Both the position numbers and the translations under genes were made by a program. Of a stretch of DNA of 50,239 nucleotides, positions 6,336 through 16,141 are shown in pieces. Source of the stretch: Clostridia bacterium (GTDB lineage Bacteria > Bacillota > Clostridia > Christensenellales > UBA1242); assembly GCA_900767835.1 (NCBI GenBank), contig CAAGAO010000010.1, forward strand, positions 1 through 50,239, given 5' to 3'. Within the stretch, counting starts at the first letter, position 1; every line of letters begins with the position of its first letter. Under the pieces are notes generated by a model that saw nothing but the letters and a program-made list of their open reading frames with translations, had not been told where the DNA came from and did not search any database.

Positions 6336-9158
6336 TTATTTTTCTAGCATCTTTTTTAGATATTTGCCGGTGTAACTGCCGTCAACTTGGGCTACGATTT
6401 CAGGTGTGCCTTGGGCTACTATTTCGCCACCTTTGTCACCGCCTTCTGGTCCTAGGTCTATAATATAATCTACCGATTTTATAACATCTAAATTATGTTC
6501 AATTACTATTACAGTGTTTCCGCTTGACACAAGTCGTTGCAAAATTGCAATAAGTTTTTTAACATCATAACTATGAAGTCCTGTCGTTGGTTCGTCTAAA
6601 ATGTAAACTGTTTTGCCTGTTGATTTTTTAGCAAGTTCGGTAGCAAGTTTAACTCTTTGTGCTTCACCACCCGAAAGTTCTGTTGCAGACTGACCTAGTT
6701 TAATATAGCCTAAGCCGACATCATAAAGTGCTTGAATTTTTTGCACAATGCTTGGAATGTTTGCAAAAAAGTTTAAGGCTTCTTCAACTGTCATATCGAG
6801 CACATCTGCAATGCTTTTATCTTTATATTTAACTTCCAAAGTTTCACGATTATATCTTGCACCTTTGCACACTTCACAAGGAACTGTTATATCTGGTAAG
6901 AAATACATTTCAATATTTTTCACGCCTGCCCCATCGCACGCTTCACATCTTCCGCCTGCTACGTTAAAACTGAATCTGCCCGCTTCATAACCACGCATTT
7001 TGGCATCGGGAGTACTTGCAAAGAGTTCTCTAATTGCCGTCCAAACACCAGTGTAGGTTGCGGGGTTAGAACGTGGAGTTTTGCCGATTGGGTCTTGGTC
7101 TATGGCAATAACCTTATCAAATTGGTCAATGCCTTCAATCTTATCAAATTTTCCTAATGGTTGTTGTGCCCTGTTTAAATTATTTGCCAAATATGGATAA
7201 AGCACTCCATTAATAAGGCTACTTTTACCGCTTCCGCTAACACCTGTTACGGCAACAAAAACTCCAGTAGGGAATTTTACAGTCATATTTTTTAGATTAT
7301 TTTGTTTTGCACCAACCACTTTAAACCAGCCTTTTGGTTTGCGTCTTTCGGTTGGAACTTCTATTTTTTCTTCCCCGCTTAAAAACTTGCCGGTTATAGA
7401 ATCTTTTGCTTTTTCTATATCTTCTACACTGCCCTGAGCCACAACCTGCCCACCATGTATACCCGCTTTTGGTCCAATATCCACAATGTAGTCGGCACTT
7501 CTAATAGTGTCTTCATCGTGTTCAACAACAATTAACGAGTTGCCTAAATCACGCAATTTTTTTAGTGTCGCCAAAAGTTTGTCATTATCTCTTTGATGAA
7601 GTCCAATGCTTGGTTCATCTAAAATATACACAACCCCCATAAGCCCACTGCCTATTTGTGTGGCAAGTCTAATACGTTGACTTTCACCACCGCTTAAACT
7701 TTCGGCTACTCTATTTAAGGTTAAATAATTTAAGCCAACATCATACAAAAATTGAAGTCTTGCATTGATTTCTTTTAAGATGTTTTCTGCAATTTGCATA
7801 TCACTTTTGCTAAATTTTAAACTCTTTATATATTCCCTTAAATTATCAACCGACATATCGCACATTTCGGTTATGTCTTTGCCATCAATTTTTACACACA
7901 ATGCACTTTTGTTTAGCCTTTTACCGCCACAAACCCTACATTTTTGCTCTTTGATGAATTTTGATATTTCATACTTAATAAAGTCGCTAGAACTCTCTTT
8001 ATACCTTCTTGAAAGATTATTTACAATACCCTCAAAAGATGAATTAATTTGCCCGGAAAAACGACTAGATTGCATATCCATTGCAACTTTTTCGCCTTGA
8101 TTTCCATATAAAAGAATGTCCAATTTTTCGCGTGGCAAGTCTTTGACTGGAATATTTAAGTCTATGCCATAATTTTTAGAAAGCATATTGAAATACATAC
8201 TCGCCATTGTGCCACTTGCACTGCTCCAACCGGTGATGTTAAATGCACCTTGTTTAATGCTTAGATGTGAATTTTTTAAAACTAAATCTTCATCAATATC
8301 TTCGGTGTATCCAAGACCTGTACAATTAGGACAAGCACCAAAAGGATTGTTAAAAGAAAAAAGTCTTGGAGTTATTTCGCTTACAACATAACCACAATAA
8401 GGGCAAGCATAATTAGTGCTGAAAATTTTTTGCTCAAAAGTATCGGCAATAGTAACAACCACCAAACCATCTGCTAAATTAAGTGCGGTTTCGGTACTTT
8501 CGGTAATACGCAAACGGGCATCTTCTTTTATTGATAATCTATCAACTACAACAGATATATTGTGTTTTTTATTCTTATCCAACTCAAAATTTTCATCTAA
8601 AGAATACACTGTTCCATCTATAGACACACGTGCATAGCCCGACTTTTTAAAGCCTTCTATAAGTTTTTCATAAGTACCTTTTTTGCCACGAACCACCGGT
8701 GCTTCTATATATATTTTTGTACCTTCGCCAATTTCAAAAATTTGGTCAACAATTTGGTCAAGTGATTGCTTTTTTATCTCTTTGTTGCAATTAGGACAAA
8801 TTGGTTTGCCAACGCGTGAGAATAAAAGTCTGAAATAGTCATATATTTCTGTCACAGTGCCGACAGTTGACCTAGGGTTATGGTTTGTTGTTTTTTGGTC
8901 AATAGAAATTGCCGGACTTAGCCCTTCTATGCTCTCTACATCTGGTTTTTGCGCCTGACCTAAAAACATACGCGCATAAGATGAAAGAGATTCGATATAT
9001 CGCCTTTGACCTTCTGCAAAAATAGTTTTAAATGCAAGCGTACTCTTACCGCTTCCGCTTACACCGGTAAATACAACCATTTTATTGCGAGGAAATTTAA
9101 CACTGACATTTTTTAAATTATTTTCCTTCGCACCTTTAACATAAATAAATTCTTCCAT
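6336..9158 (-). CDS. uvrA: Excinuclease ABC subunit A
   Basis: 940 residues, full length. It is the damage-recognition ATPase of nucleotide excision repair, acting as a dimer with UvrB. Seen: first Walker A GVSGSGKST (32-40), Cys-rich zinc module (CPNC, CPYC), signature SLSGGESQRIRLA, second Walker A GVSGSGKSS, second zinc module (CEAC..CEVC), and ELSGGEAQRVKLA near the end. The start matches the family's usual N-terminus. There is no Shine-Dalgarno site, and TATAAT lies 7 nt upstream, so the mRNA may be leaderless. Confidence 0.98.
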   Translation of the reverse strand: MEEFIYVKGAKENNLKNVSVKFPRNKMVVFTGVSGSGKSTLAFKTIFAEGQRRYIESLSSYARMFLGQAQKPDVESIEGLSPAISIDQKTTNHNPRSTVGTVTEIYDYFRLLFSRVGKPICPNCNKEIKKQSLDQIVDQIFEIGEGTKIYIEAPVVRGKKGTYEKLIEGFKKSGYARVSIDGTVYSLDENFELDKNKKHNISVVVDRLSIKEDARLRITESTETALNLADGLVVVTIADTFEQKIFSTNYACPYCGYVVSEITPRLFSFNNPFGACPNCTGLGYTEDIDEDLVLKNSHLSIKQGAFNITGWSSASGTMASMYFNMLSKNYGIDLNIPVKDLPREKLDILLYGNQGEKVAMDMQSSRFSGQINSSFEGIVNNLSRRYKESSSDFIKYEISKFIKEQKCRVCGGKRLNKSALCVKIDGKDITEMCDMSVDNLREYIKSLKFSKSDMQIAENILKEINARLQFLYDVGLNYLTLNRVAESLSGGESQRIRLATQIGSGLMGVVYILDEPSIGLHQRDNDKLLATLKKLRDLGNSLIVVEHDEDTIRSADYIVDIGPKAGIHGGQVVAQGSVEDIEKAKDSITGKFLSGEEKIEVPTERRKPKGWFKVVGAKQNNLKNMTVKFPTGVFVAVTGVSGSGKSSLINGVLYPYLANNLNRAQQPLGKFDKIEGIDQFDKVIAIDQDPIGKTPRSNPATYTGVWTAIRELFASTPDAKMRGYEAGRFSFNVAGGRCEACDGAGVKNIEMYFLPDITVPCEVCKGARYNRETLEVKYKDKSIADVLDMTVEEALNFFANIPSIVQKIQALYDVGLGYIKLGQSATELSGGEAQRVKLATELAKKSTGKTVYILDEPTTGLHSYDVKKLIAILQRLVSSGNTVIVIEHNLDVIKSVDYIIDLGPEGGDKGGEIVAQGTPEIVAQVDGSYTGKYLKKMLEK

Positions 9159-9165
9159 AAAGATT

Positions 9166-9171
9166 ATTATA
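9166..9171 (-). promoter_or_regulatory. Candidate -10 box immediately before uvrA
   Basis: TATAAT on the minus strand ending 7 nt before the ATG. The matching -35 region (about 9189-9194) is poor. No LexA-like box was recognised. Confidence 0.4.
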
Positions 9172-9537
9172 CCACTTTAATGAAAAAACTAAAATGATTT
9201 TATAAAAAAACATTAAAGAAAGACAATTACGCGTTTTAATCTTGTTTAAATCAATTTGTAATAGATTTAAGGAATAAACTGCACCTATAAAAATATTGAT
9301 TAATAATGAATAATTGTCTTTATTTTACACAAAATAATATCGTAAAGATTAAAAGTAGAGCAAAAAATCTTTACAAGAGCAAAAAGCAAGTTCTGTTTTT
9401 TAGAAAAATTTTAAAATTATAAAATATTTTTCAACAAATAATTATTTTAAAAATTGATTTAATATGTATTTAAATATTTATTTTTCAAATCACAATTAAT
9501 TAATAAAAAATATTTGTAAGTATACATTTAAAATTAC

Positions 9538-9586
9538 AAAAAACAATTAAAAACTTGCTTTTTTTGCGTGTTTTTAATTGTTTTTT
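9538..9586. terminator. Strong AT-rich hairpin, terminator-like
   Basis: 17-bp perfect arms (AAAAAACAATTAAAAAC and complement) around a 15-nt loop. The arms supply A and T runs, so it could terminate in either direction. It lies between transketolase and uvrA. Confidence 0.6.
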
Positions 9587-9644
9587 TTATTTATTATTTA
9601 TTTTTTAATTAATTTAAAATTTTTATTATAATTTTTAACAAATA

Positions 9645-9675
9645 ACCATAAATTTTTTGATTTATCCTTTATGGT
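9645..9675 (-). terminator. Hairpin after transketolase
   Basis: ACCATAAA and TTTATGGT arms with a 15-nt loop, 9 nt past the stop codon; the following minus-strand sequence is T-rich. Confidence 0.5.
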
Positions 9676-9684
9676 ATTTTAGTC

Positions 9685-11640
9685 TTAATTTTTAATTAAA
9701 TTTTTTATTTTTTTAACTATTAAATTTGTAGTAAAACCAAATTTTCGGTCAAGTTCATCTGGACTACCACTTTCGCCAAACTCTTCCACACCTATAAATA
9801 AATCTTTTTCGCTTAGGTATTTATACCAATGAGTATCGTTTGATGCTTCTATAACTACTTTATGTTTGCTGCCATTTAAGACTGAATTTTTATAGGTTTC
9901 TGATTGTGCATCAAAAACATTCAAACTTGGGAAAGAACAAACTTCACATTTAATGCCTAAATTTTTTAACTCTTTAGCAACATCTAAAGCAAGACTTACT
10001 TCACTTCCACTAGCAAAAATTGACACATCGCCTTTTGTACCAGAAAGGACATAACCTCCTTTGAAAATGTTTTTAGCACCATAAGACACATTTTGTAATT
10101 TTTGGCGAGATAATGCAAAAGCACTTGGCTTATCGGTATCAGTCGCAAGTTTATAGCAATGTATAAGTTCATTTGTGTCGGCTGGACGGAAAACATTTAG
10201 GTTAGGAATTAAACGCAACTGCCCTAACTGTTCCACTGGTTGATGAGTTGGACCATCTTGCCCTATTTTATAACTATCATGCGAGAACAAATATAATACA
10301 GGCAAATTCATCAACGCACTCATACGCATTGGTGGAATCATATAGTTAGAGAAAGCCATAAAGGTTGAACAAAATACTGGTCCTTCTAAATACAAACTAA
10401 GTCCATTACAAATCGCACCCATAGCATGTTCACGGACACCAAAATGTATATTTCTACCTCTGCGGTTGTTTTTTGAAAAATCCCCAAATTCTTTAACATA
10501 TGCTTTAACTGATGGAGCAAGGTCGGCAGTTCCACCAACGAAACGAGGTTGCTTTGCCATCAATTCTTTTAATATTAATTGGTTTGCATCTCTACCGCTC
10601 ATTTCTTCTTTCAAGACTTCTGGTTTTAGAAGTTTTAACACATCGGTTTCTCTTTCATCAATAAAACTTTCAAATTGTCTACATAGTTCTGGGTGTGTTT
10701 GTTCATATAAGCAATACATTCTTTTCCATTTTTCAAGTAAAATTTTATTATAGCGAACCGACCTAAAGCAATAGTCCTTTACTTCTTGTGAGAATTTTGT
10801 AAAGTTTGGCATTAATAGGTCATTTTTGTATTCAATCAACTCTTTATCAGATAGTGGAATTCCATGTATTTTTTCAGTGCCAGCATAAGATGTGCCATAA
10901 CCAATAGTAGTATTAAAAATAATAATTGTAGGTTTTGAAGCTCTTTTTGCTCTTGCAATAGCTCTACTGCACCAAAAATAACTATCTCCTTTTTTAACTT
11001 TAATTACATTCCAGTTCATTGCTTTGAATTTTTTTGCGACATCTTCTGTATTCGCAAGTCCAACCTTGCCATCAATAGTTATATTATTTGCATCATAAAG
11101 CAAAATTAATTTTTTTAGTTTTAAAGTTCCTGCAAGACTGCAAGCCTCTTGTGCCACGCCCTCTTCTAGACAACCATCACCGCAATAACAATAGGTGTAA
11201 TTATCTATAATGTTTGCTTTTTGTGCATTAAATCTTGCACCAACCATTGTTTGTCCAATAGCCATACCAACAGCATTTGCCACACCTTGTCCTAACGGAC
11301 CAGTACTTACTTCAACAAATTTTGTCTTTTTATATTCTGGATGACCTGGAGTTTTTGAGCCAAGTCTTCTAAATTTTGCCAAATCATCATCACTAATGCC
11401 CATATCAAATAAATTTAAAAGACTATAATATAAAGCACTTGTATGTCCTGCCGACAAAACAAATCTATCACGTGCAAAAAATTCGCTATCGTTTGGATTG
11501 AAAAAATAATGGTCTTTAAAAAGTGCAAATAAAATTGGCACTGCACCTACTGACGAACCAGTATGCCCAGACTTTGCGTTAGAAATTACACTTGCACTCA
11601 TTAATCTTAATTCGTTAATACATTTTTGATTTATATTCAT
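9685..11640 (-). CDS. tkt: Transketolase
   Basis: 651 residues, full length for the family. It is thiamine-diphosphate dependent and moves two-carbon ketol units between pentose and hexose phosphates in the non-oxidative pentose phosphate pathway. Seen: N-terminal KSGHTGSSVG, SAGHTSALYY, the ThDP/Mg motif beginning GDGCLEEGVAQEA, FGVREHAMGAICNG in the pyrimidine domain and HDSYKIGQDGPTHQP near the substrate site. GGAG lies 8 nt before the ATG. The kinase-like gene ends 13 nt upstream, so the two are probably cotranscribed. Confidence 0.97.
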   Translation of the reverse strand: MNINQKCINELRLMSASVISNAKSGHTGSSVGAVPILFALFKDHYFFNPNDSEFFARDRFVLSAGHTSALYYSLLNLFDMGISDDDLAKFRRLGSKTPGHPEYKKTKFVEVSTGPLGQGVANAVGMAIGQTMVGARFNAQKANIIDNYTYCYCGDGCLEEGVAQEACSLAGTLKLKKLILLYDANNITIDGKVGLANTEDVAKKFKAMNWNVIKVKKGDSYFWCSRAIARAKRASKPTIIIFNTTIGYGTSYAGTEKIHGIPLSDKELIEYKNDLLMPNFTKFSQEVKDYCFRSVRYNKILLEKWKRMYCLYEQTHPELCRQFESFIDERETDVLKLLKPEVLKEEMSGRDANQLILKELMAKQPRFVGGTADLAPSVKAYVKEFGDFSKNNRRGRNIHFGVREHAMGAICNGLSLYLEGPVFCSTFMAFSNYMIPPMRMSALMNLPVLYLFSHDSYKIGQDGPTHQPVEQLGQLRLIPNLNVFRPADTNELIHCYKLATDTDKPSAFALSRQKLQNVSYGAKNIFKGGYVLSGTKGDVSIFASGSEVSLALDVAKELKNLGIKCEVCSFPSLNVFDAQSETYKNSVLNGSKHKVVIEASNDTHWYKYLSEKDLFIGVEEFGESGSPDELDRKFGFTTNLIVKKIKNLIKN

Positions 11641-11653
11641 TTTTTATGCTCCA

Positions 11654-12142
11654 TTATAATTTTGTTAATTCTTTTTTTAATATATTTATGATTTTTTTAA
11701 TATCTTCGCCATTATATGCAATTTTTATATTACACATTTCGCTTATATGTTTAGTTAACTCTTCATAAGTCAATAGAGAAATGTCATTTTTTTTGGTTAA
11801 AGATTTTGTTTCATTTATCTTTTGTAAATATTCTTTTTTTATATTAATAAACACCAAAACACAACTGCTACTTAATTTTTCCCATATATCAATATTTAAG
11901 AACAAATCGTAAGGACAATTTATTATTGTGTTTTCGTATTCGCTTGCACCAATTACAAGTTTTTTAATTTGAAGATCTAAATAATCTTCGCCCGCTTTTT
12001 CAAGCACTTCTTCTTTATTGAGATTATACTTAATCAAATCTTCAATGCTCAAATAAAACATATCTAAAATAGGTGCAATTTCAACTGCAAGGTTGTTTAC
12101 AACACCATAATCTAACCCAATTAGGACAATATTGCTCTTCAT
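11654..12142 (-). CDS. Shikimate-kinase-like protein lacking the P-loop
   Basis: 162 residues. The layout (hydrophobic first strand NIVLIGL, a helix, a second strand before a helix-rich stretch with EKAGEDYLDLQIKKLV, a third strand NTIINCPYDLF, a fourth strand CVLVFINI) looks like a shikimate kinase or related small P-loop kinase. The expected GxxGxGKS is replaced by GLDYGVVNN, so ATP binding in the normal way is unlikely. I call it a degenerate relative; a function is not inferred. It precedes transketolase by 13 bp. It has no Shine-Dalgarno site and a promoter 7 nt away. Confidence 0.6.
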   Translation of the reverse strand: MKSNIVLIGLDYGVVNNLAVEIAPILDMFYLSIEDLIKYNLNKEEVLEKAGEDYLDLQIKKLVIGASEYENTIINCPYDLFLNIDIWEKLSSSCVLVFINIKKEYLQKINETKSLTKKNDISLLTYEELTKHISEMCNIKIAYNGEDIKKIINILKKELTKL

Positions 12143-12149
12143 ACTATAT

Positions 12150-12178
12150 ATAATAACAAATTACAAAAAATATAGCAA
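12150..12178 (-). promoter_or_regulatory. Promoter of the kinase-like gene and tkt
   Basis: Minus strand TTGCTA (12173-12178), 17 nt, TATTAT (12150-12155), then 7 nt to the ATG, giving a probable leaderless transcript. Confidence 0.5.
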
Positions 12179-12208
12179 AAAAATTCCGATATTGATATCG
12201 GAATTTTT
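12179..12208. terminator. Bidirectional terminator after the surface protein gene
   Basis: AAATTCCGATAT, loop TG, ATATCGGAATTT, with flanking A and T runs: a 12-bp perfect stem 18 nt after the surface-protein stop codon. Confidence 0.85.
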
Positions 12209-12226
12209 GTATACTTTTGTTAAATT

Positions 12227-15200
12227 CTAACCTTTGTATAATTTATCCATTTTCTTTTTAGAAACAATGAAATAAACTACAACGCCTGCAAGTACTGCAA
12301 CTGAAACAACAATTAAAACTGTTCCAATAATTTCTGTGCTTGTCATATTAGAAGTTGATTTATCTTGAATTGTAAATGTTTTAGTAACAGTTGTAGAAAG
12401 ACCAGCATCATCAGTTGCGGTAAATTTCAATTCATATTCACCAGCATCTGTTAGTTTGAAACTATATTTAGTATCTGTGCTTGCATCAGTCTTTTTAATT
12501 TCTGTACCATTCAAGTATAATTGAACTTTAACATCTTTTTTAGTAAGATCCGTTTTTAAATCGTATACTTTAATATAATCTCTAGAATCTTCTAAATCAA
12601 TGGTTATAGTCTCGCCTGATTTATAAGTGCTATTTGCAATTTTATCAGAAACTGTCAAGGTTGGAGCAACTAAGTCACCAATTTTGATAGTATATGCTTT
12701 AGAAGAAGTATTACCTTCTTTGTCATATGCGGTATAAGTTATAGTGTACTCTGCATCATTGTTGAATGTGTAGAACATAGTATCTTGAGTTGAACCTGTT
12801 TTACCATCAGCATATTTTTTGTTCATTTCTGAATATTTTATTGTTCTAGTAGTTGATTTTGAAGAAATAACAATAGTTGATTTCTCAGTATCAATACCAG
12901 ACAAGTCACTTGCTGAGAATTTAGGAATTAAAATTTTAGTTCCTTTATCGTAAGCGGCTTGAATGCTTTGTCTCGTAGTGTCATCATTAACTCTTTCAGT
13001 TTCCCAAACAACATTGATTACTGGACCAGTTGTATCTTTAACATTAATATTGAATTCAAATGATTCACCATCAACTGTATTTTCAGGGTTTGCAATTTCA
13101 TACATTACATATTTTAGTTTGTAGGTACCAATTGCACTTGGTTTAAATTCACTCTTATTTAAAACTTTAGGGTCTTTTGGAGATTCAGTACATACTACAT
13201 AATAATCATAAAGGTTTGCATTTTCACCAGTTATTTTTGCGACTTGTAGTTTAAATGTGTTACCAAGTTCTAATTCATTATTTTCAGAAATACCCATATT
13301 TTCAAAACGCAAAGCACCAGTATAAGATGCATCAGTAACTGTGTAGTTAAAGAATTTAACAACGGCATTTCCTGCAGCATCAGTAACTTTAATTGCTACT
13401 TGATAATTACCAGCAGTGGCAGCAACAAAATTTGCATTTGAATAAACTAAATATCCACCAACTTTAATTGCCATAGCATTTTGAGCAGTGTAATTAATTA
13501 CTTTTTCGTCAGCGGTTGTGCATTTTACTTTGATTTCTGTATTTAATGAATCAACACCATCTTCGCCATCTTTAAATTTGATTGTTGGGATAGTTATTTT
13601 TTCGCCTTGAACATATGTGTAAGAATATCCTGCATCATCAACATCATAAACTGAAGGAATATCATTTCCTAATACTTCTGAGTTTAATATAATTTCTTTC
13701 TTTTCAATGGTTTCTTTTCCGCCATCATTGATTGCTTTTGCATAGATTGTTAATTTTGTTGGACGAGTTGCGCCATCTTTCATTGTCGCAGTATCAATAA
13801 CATATTTGTTATCGTCATTCAATTTTAACACAACTTTTTCGCCTTCAACACCATCAGTTGTATATGTGTAATAAACTTGAGTTTCAAGCCTATCATCTTT
13901 TTCATCAGAAGCGGTGATTGCTCCAAATTCAACCTTTTCACCAAGTTCTATTGCTGAATAGAAAGTATCGTTAAATGTAACGGTAGGTTTAATATCGTTA
14001 GATGAAGAATCTTTCCAGTCAAAGTTTTTATCTACAGTAAATTTGTAAGAAACAGTTGCTTTGTTTTTGTTAGCATCAGTAACTGTGTAATAAACATAAT
14101 AATAACCATCTTTTAAAGTTGCTGTATCAGCAGGAACAGTTATATATTTAGTGTTATCTAAATCATCACCAGAATGATTGAATACAATTTCCTTGCAAGC
14201 ATCTTCAAAAGTATCGTTTTTATAAACTAATTCACGACTTGAATTTTCAATTCTTCTTTCAAACTTAAAGTCTTTGTAATTGAATGTACCAAGATCTTCA
14301 GCATAGATTGCTTTAATAACAATGTCTTCTTGAACACCATCAATTTGACCAAACATAGATTTTAAAGCATAATCTTTATTTTTTAAAGTTTTTAAAGTAG
14401 CTGTATCAGTAGCATATGCGTCAACAATAATTGGAGTAGGATTTAAAGTGTCTTCAACTGTATCAATATTGAATTCAGCTTTTTTAGTATTACCTAAAGC
14501 ATCTTTAATAGTGTATTCTACTCTATAATATGCACCAACTTCGTCAGCAGTAAATTCATAAACACCTTTTTCGTTTTTGGTGATTACTTTTTTATCGGTA
14601 TTGCCAACTAAAGCATCTTCAGCAATGGCTTCTTTTGCACCATTTTTATATACTTTAATTTCGTAATATACAGGAACTGCCTCGGTACCATTTTTTGCGG
14701 ATACTGCTGGTAATTCAACTGTTTTACCAACATTCACACTGCTTGGTTTTTCACTTTCATAAGCAATTGTTAAATCATACTTGTTGTTGTAACTATCTGC
14801 AGAAACGGCTGTAAATTCTGTTTTAACTTCACCTAAGTAAGAATCTTTTTCTTCTCCGTTTTTTGAGTATGCAGTGTAAGTTACAATATAATAACCTTCA
14901 GCGATAGGATTTTCTGCATTGAAAACGATTTTTTTACTAGCAGTTATATCTTGAGTTGTAAAGTCAGGTTTTGTGACTTTAATTTCAACTATAGCGTCAA
15001 CCTCATCACCATTTTCATCAACGACTTTGCAATTTGGAACATTTAATTCACCAGTAAACGCATTGCCATTTTTATCTTTAACTGCAATTTTGCTAGGTAA
15101 AATATTTGCATTATTTTCAACCAATTTAACATTGTATGTTGAAGTTTCAACCTCAAAAGTTACTTCACCTTTGTAGTCACCACTTACATAAGTTATGGTA

Positions 15201-15547
15201 TATTCACCGATTTCGTCAACTTTGAATTTACCACCTGTAACATTTTCTTGTGTAAAAGTGCCACCAGTTGGAGTAGTAACGGTGTAAGTAGTTAAAGTTG
15301 TTTCAGCACCACCAACGCCATAGAATTTTGCTGTAGGCATAGTAAATTCAGCACCTAGTTTAACAACTTTTTCATAACTAGAAATAACTAAAGTATTATC
15401 ATTAGCAGTGCTAGTGTCTGCTTTGACAACATTTGTGCCATTTGCACCAATAGTTTCATTAAAAGAAAGAACGGTTGTTCCTGCAACACCAGCAACGGTT
15501 GCTACTGCCAAGATAGATGCAGCTGTTCTTTTTATTGATTTTTTCAT
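12227..15547 (-). CDS. Large cell-surface protein with Ig-like repeats
   Basis: 1106 residues. There is an N-terminal signal peptide (KKSIKRTAASILAVATVAGVAG, probable cleavage after about residue 44), then many tandem beta-sandwich modules of 90-130 residues recognisable by repeated endings such as TDAAGN, DKEGNTSS, TDANKNK and DALGNTKK followed by a beta strand. These resemble bacterial Ig-like domains. The C-terminus has one membrane segment (IIGTVLIVVSVAVLAGVVVYFIV) and a basic tail KKKMDKLYKG. No LPxTG motif, so it is anchored by the membrane helix. AGGAG precedes the ATG. Flanked by a promoter and a terminator, so monocistronic. Likely adhesin or S-layer-like; ligand unknown. Confidence 0.85.
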   Translation of the reverse strand: MKKSIKRTAASILAVATVAGVAGTTVLSFNETIGANGTNVVKADTSTANDNTLVISSYEKVVKLGAEFTMPTAKFYGVGGAETTLTTYTVTTPTGGTFTQENVTGGKFKVDEIGEYTITYVSGDYKGEVTFEVETSTYNVKLVENNANILPSKIAVKDKNGNAFTGELNVPNCKVVDENGDEVDAIVEIKVTKPDFTTQDITASKKIVFNAENPIAEGYYIVTYTAYSKNGEEKDSYLGEVKTEFTAVSADSYNNKYDLTIAYESEKPSSVNVGKTVELPAVSAKNGTEAVPVYYEIKVYKNGAKEAIAEDALVGNTDKKVITKNEKGVYEFTADEVGAYYRVEYTIKDALGNTKKAEFNIDTVEDTLNPTPIIVDAYATDTATLKTLKNKDYALKSMFGQIDGVQEDIVIKAIYAEDLGTFNYKDFKFERRIENSSRELVYKNDTFEDACKEIVFNHSGDDLDNTKYITVPADTATLKDGYYYVYYTVTDANKNKATVSYKFTVDKNFDWKDSSSNDIKPTVTFNDTFYSAIELGEKVEFGAITASDEKDDRLETQVYYTYTTDGVEGEKVVLKLNDDNKYVIDTATMKDGATRPTKLTIYAKAINDGGKETIEKKEIILNSEVLGNDIPSVYDVDDAGYSYTYVQGEKITIPTIKFKDGEDGVDSLNTEIKVKCTTADEKVINYTAQNAMAIKVGGYLVYSNANFVAATAGNYQVAIKVTDAAGNAVVKFFNYTVTDASYTGALRFENMGISENNELELGNTFKLQVAKITGENANLYDYYVVCTESPKDPKVLNKSEFKPSAIGTYKLKYVMYEIANPENTVDGESFEFNINVKDTTGPVINVVWETERVNDDTTRQSIQAAYDKGTKILIPKFSASDLSGIDTEKSTIVISSKSTTRTIKYSEMNKKYADGKTGSTQDTMFYTFNNDAEYTITYTAYDKEGNTSSKAYTIKIGDLVAPTLTVSDKIANSTYKSGETITIDLEDSRDYIKVYDLKTDLTKKDVKVQLYLNGTEIKKTDASTDTKYSFKLTDAGEYELKFTATDDAGLSTTVTKTFTIQDKSTSNMTSTEIIGTVLIVVSVAVLAGVVVYFIVSKKKMDKLYKG

Positions 15548-16141
15548 TGTTGTTGCTCCTAAAATATAGTTTTATAACGACATAAGTTTAAACTATAACA
15601 AATAAAATGTCAACGAATTTAACCTATTTTCACGAGAATGTCTTAAACTAAATTAAAATGACAGATTTTGTAATAATGAAATTAGTATTTTTAAACAAAA
15701 TTGCATAAAAATTTAAACTTTTTCGCAAAAAATTTACTTTTGTACATAAAAATTATCTTTGTGTTATATATTCACTTTTCACACTAAAGATATATTTATA
15801 CTTTGCGTTTTCCATTATTACAATTATTTAATCATATATAGAAAAAGTTATTTTAATTGAATAGGCATATAAAGTTTTATTTATCTTCATTATTCATTTT
15901 TTATTATTCATTATTTATAATCCCCCTACTCGTTTACCATTAGTGTGTGAATAAACAAACGCATTATGCAAACATATTTTGTCTACTTTGCACTAAAAAA
16001 GCATATTTTTTTAATATAATGTAAAAAAGTCTTTGGCATAACAAATCAATCAAAAAAAATCTAAAAATTTCAATTAGAATTTTATATGATTAATTAAATA
16101 TAAATAACAATAAAATATTTACGAAACTTTAAATATAGTAT
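15548..16141. other. AT-rich intergenic region
   Basis: 594 bp. Apart from the promoter at 15585-15613 I see no coding frame and no strong hairpin. Confidence 0.6.
15585..15613 (-). promoter_or_regulatory. Promoter of the surface protein gene
   Basis: Minus strand TTGACA (15608-15613), 17 nt, TAAACT (15585-15590); leader about 30 nt before an AGGAG ribosome site. Confidence 0.6.

Larger units (their letters stand above)
9159..9684. other. AT-rich intergenic region with inverted repeats
   Basis: 526 bp with no credible gene. It holds an 11-bp perfect inverted repeat (9219-9229 with 9311-9321) enclosing about 80 nt, a strong hairpin (9538-9586) and the transketolase terminator candidate (9645-9675). 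The enclosed segment could be a small RNA, but no known family is recognised. Confidence 0.5.
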
